Of a DNA stretch of 64,000 nt, positions 33,571-45,939 are shown in pieces; the stretch's first letter is position 1, and every line of letters begins with the position of its first letter. The stretch is from NCBI GenBank assembly GCA_038025085.1, contig CM076152.1:33235501-33299500 (forward strand), written 5' to 3'. The notes below the pieces were generated by a model, which ran no database searches, was not told where the DNA came from, and saw only the letters and a list, made by a program, of their open reading frames with translations. The DNA is from Tetragonia tetragonoides (Eukaryota; Streptophyta; Magnoliopsida; Caryophyllales; Aizoaceae). A program made the position numbers and the translations under genes.

Positions 33571-36500
33571 CAACCAAACCCCTTCAGATAAATTTTAAAA
33601 AATACATGTTTTTGGTTCGGGTTTGAAGTTTTCATTAGTGTTTTCGTACCCTATAATTCGATTCATGATTTTTGTTTCTAGTTTCAAATTTTCATTTTTC
33701 TTGCACAACTCCAATAGGAACTTAGGAAGGGATCATTCAACTGGTGACTATTATCCCGCAAAGGAAGTGAAATGAGGCTCACTGGCCAAGTCTCATATCG
33801 CCATACTTGCATGGTGATTATTAGTGGTTACCATCATAATAATCTTTTAACTATCACAACAAAAATTGGATAAGACTAACTTTGTGCATGATTCTTACCG
33901 ATTTAAATTCATTATTGTTTCGTTTTAATTGGTTGTAACTAATTATAGTATCAATTCAATACTATTGATATAATAGTTTAGTCATCAATGACTTGGTCAA
34001 ACTATTTATTTTTCTGTAACTTCAGCTTTTTGTTAGCATACCTAAAACAAATTATGCTAATGGCAAAAACCAATCGTGACTCAAACAATTTTCAGGTAGC
34101 ATTTTAATGACATATTGGTTCTAACCAATGATAAAATTGGTTGTTACTTTAAACACCCACTTTTAATGGTCACTACACAAATGTTCATACAAATGGCTGG
34201 TTGTCTGTTACTAGGCCCTAAAACCTACAGTATTTTAGATTATAACCGAGGTGATTCATTAAAAACATCAATATTACCGTATTATCTCTAAATAGGATTA
34301 GTCCAAGCGGAGTGGGGAGCTACGAGATGGAGATAGTTTCCCATAGAACTTTGACACAAAGTGCAATAAAATCTACAAATTTATAATAAAAAGAATCATT
34401 AGGGTGTTTGAGAGTTTCAAGTTTTTGCCTATGAAAGCTTTTGAATTCTTGTAGAAATTTAATTTGAGGTTGAATATATATTCTTCATAGTTATCTACTT
34501 ATTTTACGAAAATAACAACCTAAAACTAGAAACCAGAAGTTGTAGTTTTCAAAAAACAGTTTTTAGCTTTCAAACAAAATGAAGACTAAGAACAAAACCA
34601 CCCAAAATGGGCCAGTAGTGAGTTATTTTGATTTAATCTTTTATAGTTCAAGTCAAAGAATAATGAATTATTTAACTTCTTAGGGCATGTTCTTTTCCAC
34701 TTGCCTAGTAATTAATTTAATTTTATGATCTAATTTTTTTCGCACATATTACTATTTTGTTTAGTTCAGTCATGTTTAGTTCAACCCGGTAGAAAGAGCA
34801 CACTCTTAGATGTGGAGATTGTTTGTTATACTTATTATCCTTTGATGAACAGTTAACAGATTAGCACAACTCCCGACACTATTGCTTTAACTACACATTT
34901 TTTCATTCTAAGCATGAGGGAACAACAGATGTTTCATATCATTGCATCAAAGATAAGGAGGATAAGATTTATCCAAACATATCTTACATTATCATTATCT
35001 TAACTTTACTTTTAATTTTGCACTTAAAAAACATGATTCATGAGTTCAAAGATCAAGACCAAAGATATGGGAACATGATTGAATACATCAATCACATCGG
35101 GTGGGATATTCACGCACGCTGGTGATCACATCACAACAAACTAACAAATTGTTGGTTGATGTTGATAAAAAATTATAAACCGAGAATCTTACTCTAGAAT
35201 GTTTGTCTCCAATTCCAAATTACCCTTTCTATTGTCCTTTTCACCAAAACATGCTAGGCTAGGGAATAATTTTGATTGTGAAATAAGTAGACTTAAAATG
35301 TGATTACGATATCGAGTTGGGATTTAGATTTGTGTTTCTCTACAAATTTATTTTATAAAAAATAAAATTGTAAAAATAGAATTTGATCCTTCATTCTGTA
35401 AATATAAGCCTCTATTTACTTGGATAAATGAAGACGACGATCCTAATGCAAACCCATAATTGTAAGAATATAACAACAATTAAAAATATATAACTTAACC
35501 CGTGCATCGTACGGACATCAATACTAATATAACAACAATTTTGGAACAAATTAAAGAAAGTATATCATTCACTTGGTAAACAATTCACTTTGGTGAGCTT
35601 TTGGCGATATTATAATTGCCCACATCATATATAACATATATAAAGCTGATCATCTCCAAAAGTGTGTTGAGCCATGATAAAAAAGTAAAAGCAATGCAAT
35701 CTTTCTCTGCCCCTATTTGTCGAGCTTGAAATATTTTCAAGACTTGTTTTTTCTTTTTAATCTTTGAAATATTTTCAAGACTTTAATCTCCAGCCTTTTT
35801 GTCCATGTGGATATCTGCCTAACACACACAGCTGACAGGACACTCTCTTAAGATTCAAATTCATCTTTGTCATGAATGGTTGTACACATAGCAAACTCAT
35901 TGGTTTTAAGGTCGACCAAGCTCTGTAATTGTTAAGGGGGACTAATAAAGCAAATTAAAGAATAAAATAGAAAGATGGAGATGGTGGTGGATGGTGCAAC
36001 TTGGTAGAGAGCGAGAAAACGAAAGGAGAAAGGAAAGAATTATTACCCTAGGAGGATAGAGTAGCTATAACCCCCAAATGGGGGTAATAATTACTCCCCG
36101 AAGTCTCCGTTCCCCAACATCTAACATCCATCTAAACCTTCCACTTGAGCCTATAATTTAATCCAACCTTCCACTTTAGCCTATAATTTAATCCATTACC
36201 CGCTCCTTAATCATTACTCTCAATCAATACATGTCCTTACTTTGTAAGATCTTTTTTATTTGTGAGGTTTAAAAAGACAAGATATGGATATTCTATATCA
36301 AATCTATATGCCTCCAAATCTTAACATTCTTTGTTATCGTTTCCGGCCATATGGTTTATATGGGTGAGCTCCTCGCAAGTCGACGAAATTGTGCCAGACA
36401 CTAATTTCAAATGAAAGTAGGAAAACATATACATTAGTATTTTCTTGAAATTTGCAGTCATTTAAAGAATTCGCATTGTAGATAATGTTGTATGATTCTT

Positions 36501-36783
36501 GTTTTTTTTGCAAATGATAATGGATTTCATTAATGAATATTGTCGAGGAATTTTACGATGACTCATCCATGCAAGTTTGAGATAAATAACTAAAATAATA
36601 AAGACCAATAACAACACATCAATTTAACGTGGTTTGACCCCAATTTAGTAGGGTACGTCCACAACCCTCATATATTTGTATTATTAATTAATCAACTATA
36701 TAACATAATACAACCCTCATGAGATATATACTATGTGTTTTCCTTGACTTCTCCTCCATGGGATTCGCCCTCTGCGGTGCTCC
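33571..36783. other. Gene-free stretch
   Basis: This is 3.2 kb of AT-rich intergenic DNA with no supported gene. A GGGCATGTTCTTTTCCACTTG terminus-like motif near 34684 resembles the Tourist-like ends found further right, but no partner was found. Confidence 0.5.
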
Positions 36784-37210
36784 CACTACAAAAAAATGGA
36801 AAACTGCGACGGAAAATAACTAACATAGATGACGAAAATCCGCCACCAATAAGGCTTAGCGGCGGAATCAGCTGCGGGAGACGACCGCAGCTAAAAACGT
36901 CGACACTAAGCAAGTCGGCGGTGGAATGAATGGATTCCGCCGCTAAGCTCAGCGACAAAATTTATATGTTCTATCGCTGGGGTTTGATAATAAAAAAAGA
37001 AAAAGAAAAGAAATTCGTGAGATAGAAAAATCGAGGCCAGCAGAGCCCCACGTGCAACACCAAGCAAGCAGGCCCAGCAGCGAACTCACGTGCCAGCCCA
37101 AGCATGCAGGGCCCAGGCGGAATAAATCCAAGAATTTGTCTGGGCTGGGATTCGAACCTCGCACACGCGCGAGCCCAAACATGCAGGGCACATGACCCGT
37201 TACATGGGGC
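36784..37210. mobile_element. CACTA (En/Spm-type) terminus, truncated element
   Basis: CACTACAAAAAAATGG at 36784 is a CACTA-type end. It is followed by short subterminal repeats of the form GCGACGGAA / GGCGGAAT / CCGCCGCTAAG in both senses up to about 36975. GC-rich sequence with several CCAGC/GGCCCAGC motifs continues to about 37200. No matching opposite end was found downstream, so the right limit is arbitrary. Confidence 0.6.
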
Positions 37211-38534
37211 CTCTAATTTAATTTCTTTCGCTGAACAGTATGGCCACCCTTTAATGCAGTATACCTCTTAGCACACTCCCAATTATTTAAGACCATAAAT
37301 CACTGATTATATAGGCCAAGGTACAGAGTCCTATTCTATTGTAAAATAGGAAACTAAACCCACCAAAAGACTACAAAAGATAGGATAGAATATTTTTTTT
37401 TGGGTGCATAGATAGGATAGAATATTAGATAAGATAATATTTATTATTTGATTGGAAACAACCACCCATCCCAATATTATTACATGATATAACAACGGAA
37501 TATAACTTGTATCATTTTCTTATCTTGGTTCAAAAAAGAGTCCATATCTCCTCATAATACCTCTTGACCTATTCGACTCGAACCCTAACAAATATCTATC
37601 TTTTGTCTTTTAATTTATTTATCAAAAAATTGCCGACCTTATATATGCCTCATTGCCTCCCCTCCCCAAATAAAAGAAAGAAACAATAAAGCAAGTAAAG
37701 AAGAAAATAGCTGCACATGGAATTTGCTGTTTGCAGAGAGATAGATATTATTATGGCTAGTAAGACTGAAAGTTCAAGTCCTAACGTGGCCAATTCTTCT
37801 CTGTGTACAACTGTGTACATGCAATAGTGGCATTGGTTTTACTGTAATATTATTGTGTTGGTGTTTTCTCCCCTCTCCTCTTTTTGTGTTGGAAATGTTG
37901 GAACATAATCTTCTCAATACCTTCATTCAGAAGGAAAAAAAAAAGGAAAAGAAGAAAATAAGAAAAACGAAATCTTATCAATACCCTATTGGTAAAACAG
38001 GAGTATTTGATTGAAAAGGCAACTGCAACTCTGCAACTTGCAACAGATTCTTTGTAAGCTTTGGCAGTGTTTTGCAGAAAGCAATCAAAGTGGTGTATAA
38101 CTGCGCATTCACTTATCACTGTACAAGACGACCATTTCACTATACATACACAATCTCTAATTCACTAATCTGTTTGTTTGTTTTTTTCAAGACAATCAAG
38201 CCTTAAATACAGGATATTATGTATCAAACATAAAAGGAAGGAGAATATAAGAGAGTATTTAAATACTCTAAATTAATACTCAATATACAATATCACACAA
38301 GATTTAATGTTGTGAACATTGTGATTTTCCGAGATCAGGCCCGTGGTGAAGAGCATTCCGACCAATAGCAGATTTAATACGGGTCACCATATTTTCGAAA
38401 TTTGGCTAAATTGGGGGTAGGAAAAAAGGTAAAAAAAAAAAAAAAAAGAATCCCTAATATTTTCTTCTATGATCTTTTTTGTGCATTTACATTATTATTA
38501 TTTTTGGATCCACTACTGATTCCGATCGCGGTTC
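37211..38534. other. Gene-free stretch
   Basis: No supported gene was found. The frame at 37850-38140 (96 codons, minus) is low-complexity. Confidence 0.5.
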
Positions 38535-38628
38535 TCACGGGTGGTGACTCTCTCCTCCACAAAGAGCACATTCTCGGTGACTCACGGGTGGTGACTCTAT
38601 CCTTCACAAAGAGCACATTCTCGGTGAC
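38535..38628. repeat. 47-bp tandem duplication
   Basis: Two adjacent copies of a unit starting TCACGGGTGGTGACTCT (38535 and 38582) differ at only a few positions. A further dispersed pair, GATGAGCCAAAAAAAA, sits at about 38735 and 38930. Confidence 0.85.
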
Positions 38629-39417
38629 TCTTTCGAGTACCTCATAGAGGGTAGTTATAACATATCCAAATTTACAGACAGAATATTTACATCATTCAAA
38701 TAAATATCTTGGTACTATTTGGGATGGGAAACAGGATGAGCCAAAAAAAAGGTTTGGAATGGGAAAGAGGATTAAGGACGAAGCTATTAAGGGACCTGAG
38801 CGGGCCGTGACCGAGGTACAAATTTAAATATGTTTTCATTGATATGGCCCCTTGTAACACAAATAAGAAGATTTATAGTAATTTTTAACTTTTTTTAACC
38901 TTAATTTCTGACTTGGTCCCTAAACAGGATGAGCCAAAAAAAAAGTTTGGGATGGAAAACTATAAACAATAACACTACTTTTAATGATATACCGACCAAA
39001 TTAAAAAAATTAATTTAACCACTTATTAAGAGTCAATCACTTTTTGTTTGAAAGGTTTTCAACACATCATTTCATTACGTAGTCAGCGAAACATATCGTT
39101 ACTAGTGAGTGATGACAAGTGATCAACTTTGGCTAGAATGCTAACTTGCACCCAAAACAAATCTCACTATAATAAATCGCCACATATTTGATGTGAATTG
39201 TGATATTTAGTTGTTTCTCATTGTAAAAGTGATGGCATGAGTGCATGACATGATTATCGGCTTATTTAGCTTGTCGAGATTTGGGAGTTGCGGGCGCTAA
39301 AGTCTTGCTAAGCCACCCAATCCAAACGAGATAAAAACTCATTTCTTTAGCACTTGGGTAGTCTGGCAAGACTAAAGCTTATTTCAGTAGCTTAACAAGA
39401 CTTTTTGTGTCAATTAA

Positions 39418-39592
39418 GAGCTCATTTTTTTCAACTGGTAACTGCTAACTGGTAATTTGACAAAACTGGCGAAAACTGAAAAGTCTAACTGGTAACTGAG
39501 AGAACCTTGTAAAAACTGGGAGAAACTGGGTCAAATTGGGAGAAACTTGGGAAAACTAGGAGAAACTGGAAATTTTGTATATTTCATTTATT

Positions 39593-39640
<48 letters not shown>

Positions 39641-39953
39641 GTACACTAATAAAAAAGTAATAGTAATAAAAATATTATTAATAAAATATATTATTATTAT
39701 TATTATTATTATTATTATGACAAGGACTTTTATTCATGAATATATTTATTTTTATATTTTGATTAAATATATTGTATATTTAATTATTATGTTTAATAAT
39801 GTCAAAATATTAAATTGAAAAAAACTGTGTCAAATTGGGTAAAACTGACGGAAATTGTATTTTATAACTGGTAACTAGTGTAAATTGGGCAAAACTAGAG
39901 AAAACTAGACAAAATTGGGCAAAAATTAAAAACCAGATGAAAAGAACATGTCC
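39418..39953. mobile_element. Tourist-like MITE carrying two opposed AAT/ATT microsatellites
   Basis: The ends GAGCTCATTTTTTTCAACTGG and, read inward, GGACATGTTCTTTTCATCTGG are imperfect inverted repeats. They are flanked by TAA (39415-39417) and TGA (39954-39956). The interior repeats AACTGGGAGAAACTGGG-type motifs and has (AAT)n at about 39594-39638 and (ATT)n at about 39689-39718. No coding capacity was found. Confidence 0.55.
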
Positions 39954-39956
39954 TGA

Positions 39957-40637
39957 ATGACATAGCAAGACTTTTGTTGAGTTGCGGTACTAGAAGTTTT
40001 GAAAAACGGCCTATTCACTTTTGATGCCTCCTTTGCACAGAAATAAAATTATGGGCATGGTATCCACTATCCTCTATAATTTCTAAAGATGCATTCACTA
40101 TAATCTTCACATCTTTTTGGAATGAACTTCAATAAGTACATACCCTCGAAGAAACTAATTTCAATTGAATTTCAAATTTTTTGTACCAAATTATGTCGTC
40201 AAAGTAATACAAATTAATTTAACGAGGAAATAAAAAGAGAAACCCGAGTCATACTTTTGTTACTTTCGCTGTAAAAAGTTAACTAGGACAATCACCGTAA
40301 GGAGAAAGCATATGTGATTAGGGATATATGACGTTTGTTTTACTGTGCTTCGTGTTTTATTGTTTGTGCAAACAAGCGACAAATGCAAATGTAAATAATC
40401 AAATCCATATCTCAAATACTATCATCCATGTTTATCAACCTAGTTAAAATCTTCACTAAATTTATTCATATGAGCAAATTTTAAAGAATAGTTTATAATA
40501 ACAACATGTGAGTCCAAAAAAAAAAAAAAAATCATGTTTCAGTAGCTAGCTAAATTAAACCACAAAATCATGAGTTTGACATGATCATGACCATAATTGA
40601 CCTAATTAAACTTGACTCAAAAGCATCCTAATAATTT
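39957..40637. other. Gene-free stretch
   Basis: This is AT-rich DNA downstream of the S-protein homologue gene and probably includes its 3' UTR. Nothing else is supported. Confidence 0.45.
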
Positions 40638-41081
40638 CTAAGTCCAAGAGAAATCTTTGTGAAAACCCAACCCATCATTGCTAAAATAGAAGCCATCCTC
40701 TTTCACCAACCAAAGGCACATCTTGGAAGGGCTACAACGGTAGGTGTCCCTAGACACATGAAAGGCATCAAACTTCTTCCTTTTTTGGTCCCATTTGACA
40801 GTGCAAAACACCCTATGGTAACCTCCACCACCCCAAAAATTGGCTTTGAGGGTCCAACTATAGTCATCCCCCTCTTGCAAGGCCCGGCCACCCATGTCAT
40901 TCTCCGGCGAGGCGCACCAGATGACTAGTGGCAACGAGGAGTTGTCGGTGAACCCATTGACAACCCGAACGTCATAGCTGGTACTATAGAAGTATTCTGG
41001 TTGTTGGATGGTTATTAAAACCATGCATAGTACTAGGAAGGTAAGTAAGAAGGGTAATATCAAACTACCAATCTTTTTCAT
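40638..41081 (-). CDS. S-protein homologue (plant self-incompatibility protein S1 family)
   Basis: This is an intronless gene for 147 residues. A hydrophobic signal sequence (about 1-25) is followed by a Plant_self-incomp_S1 domain. Family marks are VRVVNGFTD, LPLVIWCASPENDMG, DYSWTLKANFWG, FCTVKWD, CLWLVKEDGFYFSND and a final FHKDFSW. The mature part has four cysteines (56, 93, 116, 122), matching the two disulphides typical of the family, and one N-glycosylation site (Asn47). Family members are small secreted proteins. The poppy PrsS protein acts as a pollen-tube recognition ligand, while most homologues have no known role. No partner gene is nearby. The start is the only ATG ahead of the signal peptide. 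Confidence 0.93.
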   Translation of the reverse strand: MKKIGSLILPFLLTFLVLCMVLITIQQPEYFYSTSYDVRVVNGFTDNSSLPLVIWCASPENDMGGRALQEGDDYSWTLKANFWGGGGYHRVFCTVKWDQKRKKFDAFHVSRDTYRCSPSKMCLWLVKEDGFYFSNDGLGFHKDFSWT

Positions 41082-41253
41082 GTATGTTATTGTATATGAT
41101 CTCTAATATTAAGTGTTTGAAGGAAATTATTAAGAGATTTATTGAGTGTTTGAAGGGATATGGTGTTGCTTTAAGAGAAAAGAATAAGAGGAGAGACAAT
41201 GATGATGGGAAAATGTGGTGTATGTTTGCAACTCTAGTGAGTTATTGGGTGTG

Positions 41254-41261
41254 TATTTATA
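41254..41261 (-). promoter_or_regulatory. TATA box of the S-protein homologue gene
   Basis: TATAAATA on the minus strand lies about 170 bp upstream of the ATG, predicting transcription from about 41225 and a leader of about 145 bases. Confidence 0.65.
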
Positions 41262-41381
41262 CATGTGTGTGGGAATATGATCAACCATGCATGCACCTTT
41301 AGTTAGCCCCAAAGGGTAACATATATGTGCTTCACTGAAAAGAATTGTAATCCTCAGATTTTTTATGATATTGAGAATCAT

Positions 41382-42867
41382 TGCATGTAATTGCTATGTA
41401 TAGATCAAAACATATCCACATAGATAGCACAATATTATTTTAGCAGTCATTTGAGTAATCCATAATTTCGAAGATTATTAAGCATCCATAATTGAATTTG
41501 AAATCACATATACAATCAAAAGAAGTTAGTTGAGTAAATTTCATTTTAGTTTGTAAATAAAGTGTCGTTTACTTCTCTACTTATTACATATTGAGTGAAA
41601 AGAAGTTTCGTTTAATGAATTTTAATTCAGTTCAGCTCAGCAACAAGCAGTTCAGTATAGTAAAGTTTGATCCAATTCACTTTTGTGCAAATAAGTTCGT
41701 TAAGAAAAATTGTGAAGAGAACATGGCCATTATGTACTCAACTAATTCAAGTTTTAACTACGTGATAAGTAACTTATGAGTTATGGCTACTCCTCCAATA
41801 CTAATTTCTACTAATAGATAATAAATATGCAAAAATTTAATTACTTCATATTAGGCTTATATAATTAGGCCTATTTGTTTGTATTAGGATTAGCGCCCAC
41901 CTTACTTTGTGTAATCAGTATATATTGCTGATGATAATGAGGAAATCCGTCAAGGAAATATATATATTCCGACCAAACAATTTCTAGTTCACACCTAGTA
42001 ACATGTTGGATTACATCTACATGACTTTTACTATCAAATTAAAACACTTTCTACCATAACAAGATAGAATAATCAGTGTAAGATTCAACTTTTTTACTTG
42101 GCAATGATAAATTATTGTATTGTTGTGCTTGTGTTAATGTGTGCGGCTGTGCGCTCATAGTTTCCTGTAAAGCGAAACAAACAAAAACAGTTGCCTTAAT
42201 CTTTTGTAATTAACAAATAGCATATTAATCTTATGACTTATGAGTTTAGACAAGCAATATGCTTTGAAGATACAGAACGAGGCACTTTAGCCACATTTAA
42301 TCATTTTGTAGAGCCGCATTATCGATAGAAGAAAGTGACATCAGCACCAAATTGTACCAAGTTATGACATCGAACTATAGATGGCCATTATTTTGTTGAG
42401 TACCTTTTTAGGTTAGCTTAATGATACGATATGAAATATCATAGCCTTAAGAAACTTCTATAAATAACATAGTGGAGAGTGAGTGTGACATCAAACTATA
42501 GATACCCATTATTCCTTGATGGAGAACTTATATAACATTCTTATCATAGATGAAACTTTAATTTTGTACCGCAAGATGGAGGTAAACAAGTGTTGCTAGT
42601 AGTGGCAGTACAAGTGTTTAGAGCATGTTTCAACGCGCTGTGTGTAATTGTTTGGTTAATAAAAAGAAATACAGAAAGTACAACTTCTTGTAAAGTAGGA
42701 TCGTACAAAGCAGTTTGGTTGACAACAATATAGGATGTGGAACTTCCCATGAAATAGTCCTACTTCCCATAAAATTGAGATTTTATGCAAGAAGTTTTAC
42801 ATCCTATTATTAACCAAACACAACGACGCAGAAGACGTTATTATGGGAACTCCCTTTTTTTGGCTTG
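41382..42867. other. Gene-free stretch
   Basis: No gene was found. CAGTTCAGCTCAGC-type repeats near 41630 relate to the GAACTGAACT motif family. The remaining short frames are noise. Confidence 0.45.
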
Positions 42868-43465
42868 GTAAAATGGAATGTTGATGCTTCGGCCAATGAC
42901 AGATCTGTAGCTATTGGAGGTGTTCTTCGTGATTGAAAGGAGAATTTCAGGTGCATGTTTTCCAAGAGTGTCCCATGTAGTGAGATTAATAAGGCATAGG
43001 TATTGGCTATCCTTTATGCTCTCGAGATTTCGGCACAAAAGGAGTGGTTGCATCATATGCAAATGGCAGTGGAGTCAGACTCTCTCAATGCAGTGACGTG
43101 GTGTAATGCTATGATTAGAGGTCCCTCGGACTTGAAGATTCGAGATTAATAAGATTCGTATGTTCCTATCATTTTGGCCTAATCTTAATATAGTTCATAA
43201 GGCAGGAGTGCGAATAATATTGCAGGCGGCTTGCAAAACAGAAATTGGTTAGAAGTGAGGAGTTTTGTGCGTGACTTTAGCTTCGTGTAACAATTGGTGT
43301 TTGATATGGGGTAGAGGTAGTTAATACATACAGTGTTTTTATGGTGTTTTTCTCCTCCTTGAGACTAGCTTGAGCTTATGCTTGTATGGACTAGTTTCCT
43401 ACCCTTGTATTTAATTTCTTACAAGGTTGAATAAAAGCAAATTTAATGATCAAAACAAAAAAACC
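42868..43465 (+). pseudogene. LINE 3' fragment with RNase H-like domain
   Basis: The frame from 42868 reads VKWNVDASANDRSVAIGGVLRD, the start of the RNase H domain found at the C-terminus of plant LINE ORF2 proteins. With stops and shifts it continues through LAILYALEISAQ, AVESDSLNAVTWCN and SANNIAGGLQ. The expected acidic residues of DAS, E-x-x-A-L and ESDS can still be seen. A non-coding tail ends in GAATAAAAGC and an A-rich stretch at 43450-43463. AACCAAAC occurs both upstream (about 42814) and after the tail, a possible short target duplication. Confidence 0.75.
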
Positions 43466-43995
43466 AAACCCAATTCCCTACTTCCTCGAAAGTTCGAATT
43501 TATGGAAATGCAATTTCTCAGAAATTACAACTTTTCAAAATAAACAGAACAACCACTAGTTGCATTCTGAATCCGTCTTTGAAGTAGGGTTCAATATAAT
43601 GTTTATTTGATTCGAACCCTTGATATGAATGATTCTATCAATGTTTATTTCAGCGTTCAAAGCTCCTATCTCGAAATTAACCATAACTAAGAATGAAATT
43701 AGATCAAAATTAACCATAACTAAGTGTGAAATTAGAATCAATTGTTTTAACCCAAATTTCAATATTCTTAATTAGCTATTCGTATATACTTACTTCGACT
43801 TACCTAGACATATCAATAATTCAATATACTTACCTGATCAGATAAAATCGGTAGCGGCTAAGTGTACTCGATAAGATGAAATCAGTAGAGGTTACTTACC
43901 CAATCAAATCAGTACTTGTACTCAATTAGTACGGACTAGTTATTACTTATTACCCAATCGGTAGAGACTAGTTACCTGATCAAATTGTTGTTGTA
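43466..43995. other. Gene-free stretch
   Basis: AT-rich with short local repeats (TTAACCATAACTAAG twice at about 43676 and 43711). No gene is supported. Confidence 0.45.

Positions 43996-44090
<95 letters not shown>
43996..44090. repeat. (ATT)n microsatellite
   Basis: About 31 uninterrupted ATT units directly precede the MITE pair. Confidence 0.96.
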
Positions 44091-44091
<1 letters not shown>

Positions 44092-44117
44092 GTCTTCATG
44101 GAGTATAATCTTACTAA

Positions 44118-44358
44118 GAGTGCGTTCTTTAGGGCTAAACTTATTTGAACTGAACTGAATTCAACGCCACAGAACTGGAAACCACTGAATTGAACTGGAT
44201 ACCACTTAACTGAATTGAACACAACTTTATATGTGAGACAAAAAGTATGTTTCCGAACTCAGCACCACTGAATTGAACAAAACATCACTTAACTGAATCT
44301 AAAATCACTGAATTAACACCTGAACTGAACTAACTGTATAAGCTCTAAGAACGCAGCC
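44118..44358. mobile_element. Tourist-like (PIF/Harbinger) MITE, member A of an inverted pair
   Basis: The ends GAGTGCGTTCTTTAGGGCT and, read inward, GGCTGCGTTCTTAGAGCT are flanked by TAA (44115-44117) and TCA (44359-44361). The interior is rich in CTGAACTGAACT-type repeats. The block AGTATGTTTCCGAACTCAGC matches member B in the opposite sense. Confidence 0.7.
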
Positions 44359-44654
44359 TCAGTCTATTAATCCAATACCATTTTCGCGCAGACTTTCCAT
44401 AACCTATACGAAACAAATTTATTCCTAATTGTAATAGGATTTCAAGTCAAACAAGATGTTCTAACAAAGACTTTCCGCGAATTGTTGAAATTGCTCTCAC
44501 TGACCAAAGAGCTTGGGCGGGCAGATTCATGCCTAAACCCGTCCAGCACAGGGCGAGAAGCAAACAACTCCTTGTTGCCTCGCCCAAACATGCAACATGC
44601 CCTTCAACTTTGCCCGGTCATACAACATTGAGACTGCCTATTTCGATTGTATAA
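44359..44654. other. Spacer between the two facing MITEs
   Basis: About 300 bp, GC-richer than its surroundings (GGGCGGGCAGATTCATGCC, CTCGCCCAAACATGC). No gene or element was recognised. Confidence 0.45.
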
Positions 44655-44863
44655 TGGTGTGTTTGTTAGAGCTTACACGGTCAGTTCAGTTCGGTTCAGG
44701 TGTCAATTCAGTTAAATAATGTTCAACTCAATTCATTTTAGTGGTGCTGAGTTCAGAAACATACTTTTGTCTCATATATCAAATTATGTTCAATTCAATA
44801 TTTCAGTTTAGTGATATTGAATTCAGTTTAGTTGTGCTAAGTTCAGCTCTAACAAACGCACCC
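44655..44863. mobile_element. Tourist-like (PIF/Harbinger) MITE, member B of an inverted pair
   Basis: The ends TGGTGTGTTTGTTAGAGCT and, read inward, GGGTGCGTTTGTTAGAGCT are flanked by a perfect TAA at 44652-44654 and 44864-44866. TAA duplications and GGGTGCGTTTG ends are typical of Tourist elements. Its interior is a reverse-complement relative of member A. Confidence 0.85.
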
Positions 44864-44888
44864 TAACTCCTTTATTCCTTAGACAGTA

Positions 44889-44912
44889 CGAAACTTATAT
44901 GGACTTAGTCCA
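44889..44912. repeat. Solo terminus of the GGTGGCTCC-repeat MITE family
   Basis: ACTTATATGGACTTAGTCCATGG matches the terminus of the elements at 11762-12082 and 27245-27462. No internal repeat follows, so this is a remnant or a solo end. Confidence 0.45.
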
Positions 44913-45510
44913 TGGTAAATTAATAGACCAAATCTTTCGAAAAATACCCTCCAACAAAGACATACTACGAAATAAAGAGTACTTTTGGCGCCCATCTTAC
45001 TTACAAGATTTGGTTCCTCTAAATTTTGGCACCACACATAATTTATAGGCATAGGTGAGGTTTTATAGCTTGCATATATATAATGCAAGTGGCACAATTT
45101 GCCGCAACAAGCAAGCTCCACAAGCACAAAGTTCATCATAATTATGCATGTTTGTAACAACATGAAAAGTTTCTCCATATGAAAAAAAAGGTCGGAGATT
45201 TCAATTTAAAAGGGGAAGACAAAAAAGAAAAGCGAAGTTAAGGAACATCAAAGCCATTAGAAAAGGACCCGTAGAACAATATAGTAAGTTTTTTTTTTTA
45301 TCATTTTCCAGGAAAAGGGTAAAAGCTAATATAAGCAAGAGAAAATAGGGTTATGAGTTATGTCGTTGGTGGGTTGTATACATAGATCTCATTAATCATG
45401 AGTGGAGGAGGTGCATTATGCAAATATGTCTCTTTGATGTCATGCTTACTTTTATTATGGGTTACTTCGAGCGTATTCTTTTTCACTTAATTGAATGATC
45501 ACAAAATCTC

Positions 45511-45613
45511 GTATGAGGCGGCCTCAAGGTGAGGCCCTCTTATACAAGCATGATGTCATGCCGACGGTCATGCTTGTATATATATGTAGTCTCACCTTGA
45601 GGCGGCCTCATAC
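45511..45613. repeat. Foldback palindrome with GAGGCGGCCTC arms
   Basis: The 23-bp arms at 45511-45533 and 45591-45613 are inverted copies with one mismatch. The loop contains a second palindrome (ATACAAGCATGA / TCATGCTTGTAT). It looks like a very small MITE. No target duplication could be settled. Confidence 0.8.
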
Positions 45614-45939
45614 AAGAATTATTGTTGAATGATATTATGTGAGAAAAAAATATAGATAACTAAATTGGATTGAAATGAAAATCTGAAATGAACTTAATTG
45701 AAAAATAAGTTTACTAACTAAATTGAAATGAACCGAACCAATTATTGTGTAAGGCTTCTTTTTTTCACCTGGAAATAATCTAAATTGAACTGATTTTCTT
45801 AACTTGACCTGTAACCACTTAAAACTCGTGCAAACATATTTAATATTGAACTCATTTGGAAAATATGTTTTGAAATCTTTCCAATGATATACTTTAGGTA
45901 TCATCGTGAATTTATTTCTGAGTGACAAGTTAGGAACTA

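Noticed and set aside
36949..37191. 80-codon minus frame
   Set aside because: It lies in the CACTA subterminal/interior GC-rich stretch and has no domain.
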